This document shows, piece after piece, positions 12,776 to 21,400 of a stretch of DNA of 64,000 nucleotides. A program made the position numbers and the translations under genes. The notes beneath the pieces were generated by a model. It did not search any database and was not told the origin of the DNA. It saw only the letters and a program-made list of their open reading frames with translations. The DNA comes from Zoroaster sp. YZ-2022 (Eukaryota > Echinodermata > Asteroidea > Forcipulatida > Zoroasteridae), in NCBI GenBank assembly GCA_029582265.1, contig CM055827.1:4263423-4327422 (forward strand). Reading direction: 5' to 3'. Position 1 is the stretch's first letter; every line of letters begins with the position of its first letter.

Positions 12776-15700
12776 TAAATAGTTTACCTTGAGAGACCTT
12801 TCAGGAAAACAGTTTTTCAAAGTTGCCCATAAAAAAATACCTCAATCCAAACAGTTTATACAATTGTAATAATTATCACAAATATACAAAGACTACGATG
12901 ACAAATGTATGATAATTAAACTAGGGAGTGGTTGCTTACAGTTAATCACAGTGAAAAGATAAAGAGGTAATAATATTCTGTTAAAGGACCTCAGTATGGG
13001 GCAACCAGGACCTCAGATGCAAGAAACTGAACCTAAGGGACCCTCTTAGATCCCAGCCGCTCCATTAAAGCAGGGGTTGCAATGACCAACAAACACACAA
13101 TCAATCAAACCAACCAACAACCAAAAAAATCATCAAACAAAATAAACACAATAAATGATAGAAGAACATTCTTTACAAAAAAGTAAGTCTTATGCCAAGA
13201 CATCTGTGTGATGTCCCAAACCAAACACATATCGCAATGATATTTTTACCTTCTCCTTTCTTAAGGATCTGCAGAACCTCATCCGGATTGGTCACTATTT
13301 CCTCCGTCAGGTCATGGACAAAAACAGTTTTCTGAAGCAAATAGAGAGGGAGATTATATATACTAAGAATATATGCCACATTTCCACACCCAATCTTGTC
13401 ATCATGAGAGGTCAAATGTCATAAGGTCATGGCAACTTTTTGTGGTCATTTGTACTTGTAAGTACACAATACATCACTTCCAAGCACACAACTGACTTGC
13501 TCAGAATAATTCCACACTATATCTCTGGTCTGCTGGCCAAATGCCAGTTAAAACAGCAAGAGACTATTCAAAACCCTCTCCAAGTTACCCTGTTGACTGG
13601 TCAACATATTGCTACTGAAGTACGGACTTTCTGAGCCATATTTATTTAAAGGATAATGCATCTGATTGTTGCACCACTGTAGCAATGATATTGTATAGAG
13701 TAAGGTCAAACAAAATTTGCTTCCCCCTAACAACCCCAAGTCCATCAAAATCCACCCCTTGAATTTGCTTGACATTGGTGAATTCAGTACTGTACAAATC
13801 TCAGCGAATTGAGCATGATGCCACGTGTACCAAATCCATCAAACTCCAGCGGCTGCTTTCGTTGGATTTTGGACTGTTTTATATATTCCCAGAAGCAATT
13901 TAGATTGTTTTATATGTACTCACATCATTTTCTCTAATCTGTAGACTTTTCTTTTCACTACTCAGGAGATCACACAATGCCTCATTGTACAACTCCATAT
14001 AACTCACTCGTAGCAGAAACTCACGGTTTGAAGACTGCAAGAAATAAAAAGAAAAAGAAGTCATGAGTAACCCTCGTTTACCTTTAAAAATGTACTGTCG
14101 ATGTATTTGGCTATTTTACCAGTAATTTCTGGAAATTTTATTTTTCATTGGAAAACTGCTATTTAAATATGTCCCAAAATATATTTTATTGTTGGTCCTG
14201 TCTTCAATTTGTTTGGCCACACACAAGCTTCTGACAACTATTTCTGTGAAATGTCTCACTACAAAGTTTTCCTTTCTGAAAAGAATATATAATCAATGTT
14301 CCGATGAAAACAAACAATTTCTGAAATTTGTGGTAAAATAACTTAAAGAAAAAAAAAAAAATCTTTATTAAAAGTAGCATTCAGGTCTCTTTGTATCTAT
14401 GTTATAGAAAAAAATGCATTTTGACTTCTGACAAACAATTTTAATATTTGTGGGGTATTATTTTGTTACAAAATCAGATGTCTTTAATAATGTTTGTCTA
14501 CTTCAAAACACATTTATCGGACAGTCACATCTAGGAAGCACTTACAGTATTGATTTGAGTGAAAATTTCCTGTATAGCACGCGGAATAACACCAGGGCAC
14601 ATGCGATTTCCCATCATTGTGTAGGTTTTACCACTTGCCGTTTGTCCATAGGCAAATATTGTACCTGGTGAGAAATCAAAGAGTAAGAATGAATTTCTGT
14701 TGTCAGTCACTGAATACTAATAATAAATAATTTTGGAGAGTTTGAAAATTCAATGTTTTTTTTAAAAATGTGCATGTCAGTGTGACAATGGGTAACAACT
14801 AAACTGTCACAAGAAATATTTTATTCAAAACAAGAGCTACCACACTTTAATTTATAATTAAAAAAAAAAGAAAAAAAAAGAAAAAAAAAGGTTGCTAAGA
14901 ACAAATTACCATTAATGCCATCCATGGCCTTCTCCACAATCGGCTGAGCAATTTCCTTGTAGACATCATTGGTTGTTTCCAAAGAGTCAAATATACGGTC
15001 TGCAAAAAAAAAAGTCAGATCAAGTTCATGGTTAAATACACATATGGCCGAGGCAAATAAACTTTCCATTTTGGGTTGAGTTTTTTTTCATTCAGGCTTT
15101 ACCCGAGCTGTCTTACCAAAAGCGTATATCCTCGAAACTCTGCCTCTGTGGTCAACTTGTGAGATCTTATTTGTATCTGCTTTCCACTGGCATTCAGCCT
15201 CTGCAGTCTTTTCACTGTGGTGGGCAGAAGATATTTAGAGCAGAATAACAAATATTAATTTAAACATTTTATCATGCACAAGCCAGTAGACAACTTTTAC
15301 TAATTAATCAATCCTGGAGAGAAAAAGAAAATGTAACAGCTGGAAAAATAATACTGTAAAACTGAAACAATATTATAAAGTTCAATGTTAAACAGACTAA
15401 TGTTAGTACATTTGAAGATGGTGACTGAGCTTTCTAGACAAGCTTGAAGTCTAGGGCATTACAAAAACCCTAACCTTCCTAAATCCTCCAAAATCCTCTT
15501 TGCTAAAGTGAAGGATTTTGAAGGATTGAGGTTACATGCTACATGTTCTTTGCTAAAGTGAAGGATTTTGGAAGATTGAGGTTATTAGGCATACTTGCCT
15601 TTCCATGGTACATGTACATCCATGTTTGTTGTAGTGATTGCAAGGTCAGTGCTTGGGTCAGTGGACACTGTTTATTGCTCCATGCATGCAGGGAGGGTCC

Positions 15701-16685
15701 CTGGCCATGTACATGTATCACAGATTAGAAACACATGTATGCATACATGTCATGTGCTTGCTTTACTACTGAAGGATTTTGGAGGATTTGGGTTATGTGT
15801 AAGAAAATGGGCCTTGGGAGTTATGGTTAATGCATCATTTGTAATTGTGTTCTGGCTTATATATCAATAATAATAATAATAATAATAATGTGTGGACTTA
15901 TATAGCACACGTATCCACCAACTGAGTGGTGCTCAAGGCGCATTATATTATTACCCCTGCTCATGAGGCTCATAAATCATTCCTGAAACCATCTCAGCTC
16001 TCTGGGGAGTATACAGCTCAATTGCTGCCATTACAGCGCATATAGGGCTAATCAACCAACTCTGCCCTCACAGGTACCCATTTAACCCCTGGGTGGAGAG
16101 AAGCAATTATGGTTAAGTGTCTTGCTCAAGGACACAAGTGTCACGGCCGGGATTCGAACCCACATTCTGCTGCTAACACCAGAACTTGAGTCCGGTAAGC
16201 TAGACCGCTCGGCCACGACACTATCAAGATGGAGGCCTCTTTTGTTTAGTTTCCTGAAAGGCAAATTACTTTTACTACTTATTCTTAAAATGCCCCAGAC
16301 AGCTTAGATTTCTGATTGGTTGAGAACAGGGCCCAATTTTATGGTGAATTCCTCACTAACAATCATAAATTTCCGCTTATACAGTTAGTGCAGCAAGTTT
16401 GCACTAGCTGTGTAAGCAGCGAATCCTTATTTAGACAAAATACACATAATCACACGCAGAAATTCCTTGCAACATGTTATTGTTACTTGTGAAATCAGCA
16501 TACGTTAAGCAAATAATTTTCTGCGAAAGTTGTCAATGATAACAAAATACTGAAAATAGCTACACCAACATGTTTAAATGAAGTTAAATGAAGTGTTGTT
16601 TAAAATGTATTTGAGAAGAGGAGGGAAAACTGACATACCGTTGTATCAACGGACGGACACGGATTGCAACATTAACATTATCCAT
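2847..16685 (-). CDS. CENPE: Centromere-associated kinesin CENP-E (kinesin-7), exons 1-16, 3' part off window
   Basis: Plus-end-directed mitotic kinesin of the kinetochore (family knowledge). Exons on the minus strand: 16685-16639, 15214-15117, 14999-14910, 14664-14546, 14034-13924, 13331-13250, 12223-12156, 11735-11667, 10768-10505, 9221-9102, 8758-8603, 7356-7203, 6567-6380, 6227-4859, 4682-4377, 3094-2847. Phase is continuous throughout, giving 3,489 nt or 1,163 codons. The protein starts [17 protein letters not shown]-loop GQTASGKT is at about residues 85-92, switch I NERSSRSH at 193-200, switch II DLAGSE at 232-237, then the neck [17 protein letters not shown] at 317-333. RRQTWCPG at about 409-416 matches a segment found after the CENP-E motor and neck. 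Residues 523-1163 are mostly coiled coil. Exon 14 (456 codons) holds seven 48-residue repeats and ends at a GC donor (AAAAG|GCAAGA). The gene continues left of the window. Other kinesin-7 proteins are possible but the neck and RRQTWC segment favour CENP-E. Confidence 0.93.
3352..3686 (-). mobile_element. tRNA-derived SINE (family A) with terminal direct repeats and a 14-bp target duplication
   Basis: A tRNA-like head reads on the minus strand with a recognisable A box (ggtcgagaggt) and B-box-like gtgttcgaatcc, followed by a body ending in ggtgtggggcaaaatt. The same ~55-bp tail (rc of gattggtgaaattcttgcg through ttttgcccca) occurs on both sides, at about 3,366-3,422 and 3,616-3,672. The whole unit is bracketed by acatgatagacata at 3,352-3,365 and 3,673-3,686. 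It is in intron 15 of CENP-E. Other copies of the family lie near 31,945-32,438 and 38,808-39,183. Confidence 0.8.
4715..4782. repeat. Microsatellite (atatag)n/(at)n
   Basis: Simple repeat of about five gatata/atatag units followed by about eleven AT dinucleotides, in CENP-E intron 14 immediately upstream (transcript sense) of exon 15's acceptor region. Nothing else is seen here. Confidence 0.85.
4859..6227 (-). repeat. CENPE: Large CENP-E exon with seven ~48-residue coiled-coil tandem repeats
   Basis: This exon (phase 0 entry at ATG ATA TCT) encodes about 126 residues of ordinary coiled coil and then seven tandem units. Each unit begins [10 protein letters not shown] or similar, passes through [14 protein letters not shown], and ends near ENEQEVEQ. 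Six units are 48-49 residues; the fourth is 38, lacking the [10 protein letters not shown] part. The DNA period is therefore about 144-147 bp. Forty-eight residues are one short of seven heptads, so the units need either a phase skip or a stutter. The antisense strand also has long open frames here, which are shadows of the repeat. Confidence 0.85.
6670..6860. repeat. Palindromic head-to-head copy of the Penelope/hammerhead-like repeat
   Basis: Two arms of about 54 bp, starting aagtaagactaattgcggtg and its complement, match perfectly as inverted repeats around a spacer of about 20 bp containing aaaagaactggggg. The insert (6,683-6,847) is bracketed by an exact 13-bp duplication, aaactagactata, at 6,670-6,682 and 6,848-6,860. 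It lies in CENP-E intron 12. Confidence 0.85.
7023..7110. repeat. 13-bp tandem repeat (gactttgggtgcc) and adjoining ggttaacc palindrome
   Basis: Four consecutive copies of a 13-bp unit, the fourth with one substitution, run into cggttaaccggttaaccg, a perfect 18-bp palindrome. It is about 100 bp from the CENP-E exon 12 donor, within intron 12. Confidence 0.8.
7515..8230. mobile_element. Non-autonomous DNA-transposon-like element, ~716 bp, with ~30-bp inverted termini
   Basis: The left end aggccgtttgttttttatta continues into cttggattacgga; the right end is its near-complement, tccgtaatccaag then ttattaaaaaaacatggcct. The interior holds short poly-A/poly-T runs arranged as a partial fold-back (ggcgggg...aaaaaa against ttttttttcgggcgggg). 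No transposase frame is seen. It lies in CENP-E intron 11. Confidence 0.65.
9697..9966 (+). mobile_element. 3' fragment of an L2-like LINE
   Basis: The segment reads as a decayed LINE C-terminus ([23 protein letters not shown]) and then a 3' UTR ending gagcgctatataaatgcc followed by a short attgt tail. The same segment recurs at 43,345-43,546. It lies in CENP-E intron 9. Confidence 0.7.
11205..11579. mobile_element. TTAA-flanked MITE, family P1 (iterated 'aatggtttcaaatgg' words)
   Basis: TTAA target duplication at 11,205-11,208 and 11,576-11,579 with inverted termini CCCTCCTA / TAGGAGGG, as in piggyBac-like MITEs. The interior repeats short related words such as caaatggt, gaatggt and aaaaccttgtttggat on both strands. 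A second copy in opposite orientation is at 43,548-43,921. It lies in CENP-E intron 8. Confidence 0.8.
11850..12075. repeat. Patch of iterated TTCCC/GGGAA words
   Basis: About 220 bp in CENP-E intron 7 with many close variants of ttcccattgggaa, gttctcactgggaac and gaacgttcc, roughly every 15-25 bp and on both strands. The ends (gaacgttccattgagaa; acgttccgtcttttgag) are only weakly inverted. Coding was considered and rejected, since no frame is conserved. Confidence 0.6.
12718..12776. repeat. (TTTA)n/(TTTG)n microsatellite
   Basis: Simple tetranucleotide repeat in CENP-E intron 6. The remainder of that intron (12,224-13,249) holds no recognised element. Confidence 0.85.
15464..15830. mobile_element. 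TTAA-type MITE, 'gaaggattttgaaggatt' family
   Basis: Begins near accctaaccttcctaaatcc and ends gggagttatggttaa. It shares a ~270-bp interior with 24,704-25,065 (including ccatggtacatgtacatcc and gcatgcagggagggtccctg). The left TTAA is degraded. It lies in CENP-E intron 1. Confidence 0.65.
15866..16222 (-). mobile_element. tRNA-derived SINE (family B), minus strand
   Basis: Read on the minus strand, the head carries an A-box-like tggccgagcggt and B box gggattcgaac-type motif (complement visible at 16,150-16,160). A body follows with the conserved words ttgagcaagacac, caggtacccattt and ctccccagagagctgagatgg, then a tail of ATT repeats. The tail words (cgctatataagtccac-like) resemble L2 LINE 3' ends, consistent with L2-driven mobilisation. 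It lies in CENP-E intron 1. Confidence 0.8.
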
Positions 16686-16877
16686 TGTTCCAGTCATGCA
16701 CTACCAGCTGTTGAGTATGCAACCTTTATGACAAAAATATTAATAGAATACTGTTAGATTAATAACAATTAATGTAAATGTTGGCATTGTTAGTGTCTCT
16801 GTAAACATTGGTCATCTATTGCAGGATACTCATCAACTCGTGCGCAGTGAAGTTCAAGAGTGAATACATTTCGTGGA

Positions 16878-17308
16878 AAGAATGTCGTATCCGACCCCCA
16901 CTTTTTAAGTTTTTTTTTTTTTTTTTAAATTCTTTTGCAACCACTAACCACTTAAAAAATGATTCTATTGATTTTTGGGGGTACACAAAGTGAAAACTAT
17001 CTTTAAAATACACTTCTAAAAAAATCCTCCCCTTCAGAAAATAGAAGGATCCTATTATAGTTGCCACTGCGCATGTACAATGACCGTGTTAGTCACTGAC
17101 GGGGGAGTTGACAAGATCAGACTGACATAACTTAGGAAGTCATCGTACCTATACCAAAAATGCCCGATTTTTCATGAAATAAATATCCTGGAATAATTTG
17201 AAGTATATGTCCATCATCATCCATATGTTCTCCACATGACTGGGTAGGTAAGATTACATTATTGGTTATAATTGAATGAGAAAAAGTGGCGGTTGGATAC
17301 GACATTCT
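16878..17308. mobile_element. MITE with AGAATGTCGTATCC termini (copy 1)
   Basis: About 430 bp with inverted termini agaatgtcgtatccgacc / ggttggatacgacattct and no coding frame. A second copy in opposite orientation lies at 18,736-19,243 and a third, twice interrupted, at 19,246-21,303. It sits between the CENP-E and PEX11G start codons, so it is part of their shared upstream interval. Confidence 0.8.
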
Positions 17309-17319
17309 ACCCAAATGTT

Positions 17320-17397
17320 ATAGCCTACTTAGCCCCACCAGTGTGGCACGGACCTGTATCCAGGTACGTGCCACACTGGTGGGGCAATAGCCTACTT
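17320..17397. repeat. 57-bp perfect hairpin flanked by 11-bp direct repeats
   Basis: Arms gccccaccagtgtggcacg and its exact complement enclose a second inverted pair (acctg/caggt) around a 4-base loop (tatc). The 11-bp word atagcctactt occurs on both sides at 17,320-17,330 and 17,387-17,397. It lies between the CENP-E and PEX11G starts. A micro-MITE is the simplest reading; a structured RNA is a weaker alternative. Confidence 0.8.
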
Positions 17398-18425
17398 TGC
17401 CTTTGTCAGAACATTTTTAAATGTTAGGCTTAGGCCTACATGACATTTTTCTATTTTTTAAAGTTTTATTTTAAAAGACTGGTATTGTTCTAGCCCCATT
17501 AGTAGCCTAAGTGTTCTGGACATGTAGGCCCCCAACGTTACTTAAAACTAAGGAACCAGGAATTGACAAGGTCGTAATAACATTCATTAGGCATAACTGT
17601 TAATGTTATAACTGTTGTTAATGTTAGTGTTTGAAAACGTTAACTTACTGTTGTTTTAAATTACTTTATTTTATTTATTTAATTATTAATTTTTCCCTAC
17701 ATATTATAAAAACAAAACCAGTGCTGAGTTGGTTAGACATGATTTTAACATTTGATTTACTATGTTGCTCGGTACCGAGTTATTCAAACGTCTTTTTTCT
17801 TTCAATTTTTCAGTGTCAATTTGACCCGTCGCGTCAAGTTACTAAAATAAGATAATCACTTCAAATCACTCACAAATAAAATTACCCGATTTATTTGGTT
17901 CTCAGACCACTGCAACATCAGAGAAATTGGCTAGGAAAAATGGTAAAACAGCCACATACCGTGTACTACGCTACACATTGTCTGTAACTTCTTCGTGTAT
18001 TTTAAATTTGTGCATTTAAATTCACCGGTCTCGGAAATGACCGTCGCTCCTTGCTTATTTCTTATATTATTCCGCCACTCAATAATCAATTTTTACATCA
18101 TCTGAAAACACTCTATGTTTTAATCCAATATCCGATAAAATGTATTTAAAAAGTCTTAAAACATTAGTTAATTTTATTATTTTCAATTAATTAATTTATC
18201 TCAAATTTCCTTTTAAAGCAATTTAGGGTGTTTACTTTAATTCTTCTGCAGAGTGTTACCACAATGTTTACCAACGGTAATAAAGTAGTCAGGTCCTCAG
18301 AATTAACTGTGCAAAGCTCTAGCGATTTGGATAAGGGAAGTCCAGAACCCCGATCCCCATTAACCTTGTAGAAGTTGTCGGAACAACTCCGGAACAACCA
18401 GCTGTGGTGCTTGTTGATGTTAGAA

Positions 18426-21400
18426 ATGGCCTCAAATGATATGAAATTAATCCTAAATATCCTCCAAACTTATGGAGGAAGGGACAAAGTAATACGGATC
18501 ATATCTTATGGATCTTTAATGCTTTCAGGACTCGCTCGATCTCCTGCAAACTCAAAGAAACTGCTGACCATTAGCGGTCAACTCAGTTCGTGCAGAACGA
18601 TGTTACGGCTGTTCGATGACTTGCCGATGTTGGGGTACTCTTTATCGTACGGGTGGGGTACACAGGTAGTTCAAACTTTTATCACTGATTCGCCCACACC
18701 TCCATGCACACCCTTCTGAAAGGCATGGTTATGGGTAGAATGTCGTATCTTGGGTAGAATGTCGTATCTGGCCGCCACTATTTTTCATTAAATATAACCA
18801 ATATAATGTAATCTTACCTACCTGGTATAAATATAGTATAAAAGGTGGAGAACATAATGGATGATGATTGATGGACATATGATATAGGCCTACTTCAAAT
18901 TATTCCAGGATATTTATTTCATGAAAAATCAGGCATTTTTGGTATACGATGACTTCCTCAGTCATGTCAGTCTGATCTTGTAAACTCCACAATTAGTGAT
19001 CAACACAGTCATTGTACATGCGTAGTGGCAACTAATAACTATAATAGGATCCTTCTATTTTCTGAAGGGGAGGATTTTTTTAGAAGGGAAATCAAGTCCG
19101 AAAACCACCATAAAAGTGGATTTTAAAGATAGTTTTTGCTTTCTGTACCACCAAAAATCGATAGAATGATTTTTTAACTGGTTAGTGGTTGCAAAACAAA
19201 TCCAAAAAAGCCCTTAAAAAGTGGCGGCCAGATACGACATTCTTTCCCATATCTTTTTCTCATTCAATATAACCAGTAAAGTAATCTTACCTACCTACAT
19301 TTAGTAAGGTGGAGAACATATGTATGGATGTCAGGATGATGATGGACATATATCGTCCATGTACTCGCTGCACTCGTGAAATGACGCACTTACCTTTGGC
19401 TTAGCATTTCTCGAAAAACTTACAAAACTATGGCATATTACTGGTTGCATAAACTTATCTAAGTCGTGCTTGTTACAGAAATAACAATTATAGTGAAATT
19501 GTATGATTTACTGGAAAGTTAGTGCTTGTGAAAGTGGAAAAAGTTGTTTAACCACAGATTTTACTAGATACAAATAGTAAGAGGTTTACATGACCTCAAA
19601 TTTTTTTCACGAACATCTGTGATTTTATTATTCTATGCCGTCAACAAGCTGTTGTCTGTGGAAACCAAAATATATGAATGCTTTGCATTTGCAATGATTT
19701 TTTAAAGAAATACTGATCCTCAAAATGGACACATTCCTTATAGAAGAAGCAAACGAAGACTACTTAATTCGTTGGTGTTTATTTCGGCGGTAGTGGAAAA
19801 TTATTGAGAAAATGAAATATTAATATCATGGTTATGAAAAGAAATCTTTTATTTGACAAAATGTTAACAGCAATTTTACACATTTCACAAGTTTTAAAGT
19901 ACTTTTTGCAAAAAAATTAACCACCTTCCATTTATTGGTCTTTCAAAATTCAAGAATATTGATTAAAAATTTTGAGAGCTCCAAATTATACCATTTTTTT
20001 TTTAAATCGAAAACAATATTTTTACTTTCAAGTTTAAAAACAATTTTACAACCATCTGGAATAAGGTGAAACATGATTCAACTGTTTTTCTTTTTGGGTA
20101 CATTTTCTGTGCCCCCATCAACTTTAACAGTTTAACATTATACCAACATCAATTTTCTGATGACCACAATTCTGTGCATCTCAAAAAACAGCGCTGAAGA
20201 CGTCCACGCGTATGATCATGCATTGAAATTCAGCATTTTACAAAAGAATCCTTCACTGAACCAAACTGAAACACCAAACTGCTAATTTCATTTGTAAGTT
20301 ACCGTCCAGTTGATTATATAACCTTAGGTGCGTCATTTAGGGTAAATTGAAGATACTTCAAATTATTCCGGGATATCTATTTCATGAAAAATCAGGCATT
20401 TTTGGTATACGATGACTTCCTCAATCATGTCAGTTTGATCTTGTCAACTCCCCCGTTAGTGACCAACATGGTCGTTGTACATTCGCAGTGGCAATTATAA
20501 TAGGATCCTTCTATTTACTGAAGGGGAGGATTTTTTTAGAAGGGAAATAAAGTCCGAAAACCATCATAAAATAATAATAATAATAATGAACATTTGTAAT
20601 GCGCCGGTATCCGTCAAAAGAGACGCTCATGGCGCAGTGACACATCAGTGTAAACAATAAAACAAAATACATGGTAAGAACAATGCAATATAAAATTACA
20701 AGGAACAATGATTGATGGAGTGCCATGGCCAAGCGGTTTAGTGCATCGGATTTGTGTTCTGATGGCTGAGTCGTCAAAATGTGGGTTCCAATCCCGACCG
20801 CGACCGTAGTGCTTGTGTCCTCGAGCAAGGCACTTTACCATTATTGCTTCTCTCCACCCAGGAGTAAATGGGTACCTGTGAGGGCAGAGTTGGTTGTTGT
20901 GTTTGATTAGCCCATATGTGCCGAAATGGCAGCAATTGAGCTGTATACTCCCCAGGGAGCTGAGATGGTTTCAGGAATGATTTATGCGCCTGATGAGCAG
21001 GGGTAATAATGTACAGCGCTGTGATACCTCGTGTAAGAGTGCTTTAAAATGCCTACATTATTATTAAAAAAGGCCGACTGGCCCTGGTCAGAATATGCTT
21101 CCCTGCATACACAACCATGCGATGCTCTTCACATATTAAACAAAAACAAAAGGTATAAATACGTCATCATAAAAGTCAATTTTAAAGATAGCTTTCGCTT
21201 TCTGTACCCCCAAAAATTGATAGAATCATTTTTTAACTTGTTAATGATTGCAAAAAAATTCCCCAAAACCCTTAAAAAGTGGTGGTTGGATACGACATTC
21301 TTTCCGAAAAATATCGTTAAAATCCACTTTAATGATGGTTTTTGGACTTTCCTAATAAAGAACTAACGTTACCACAGTCACGAGACTAGGCTCCAGGGTG

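Larger units (their letters stand above)
16686..18425. promoter_or_regulatory. Divergent upstream interval between CENP-E and PEX11G
   Basis: The two start codons are 1,740 bp apart and transcription diverges. No TATA box or CpG-rich core could be assigned with confidence. The interval contains one MITE and the 57-bp hairpin, leaving roughly 750 bp next to PEX11G and about 190 bp next to CENP-E without recognised repeats. The promoter assignment is inference from gene orientation only. Confidence 0.4.
19246..21303. mobile_element. Third copy of the same MITE, split by two nested insertions
   Basis: Left part 19,246-19,352, middle part 20,346-20,568 and right part about 21,170-21,303 align in order with copy 2. 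The first interruption holds an element with AAATGACGCAC termini (19,376-20,342). The second holds an L2-tail-like stretch and a family B SINE (20,570-21,065), followed by about 100 bp of unassigned sequence. All lie in PEX11G intron 1. Confidence 0.7.

Noticed and set aside
18375..18425. PEX11G starting further upstream in the same open frame
   Set aside because: No ATG precedes 18,417 in that frame, and family members begin close to the MASND-like start.
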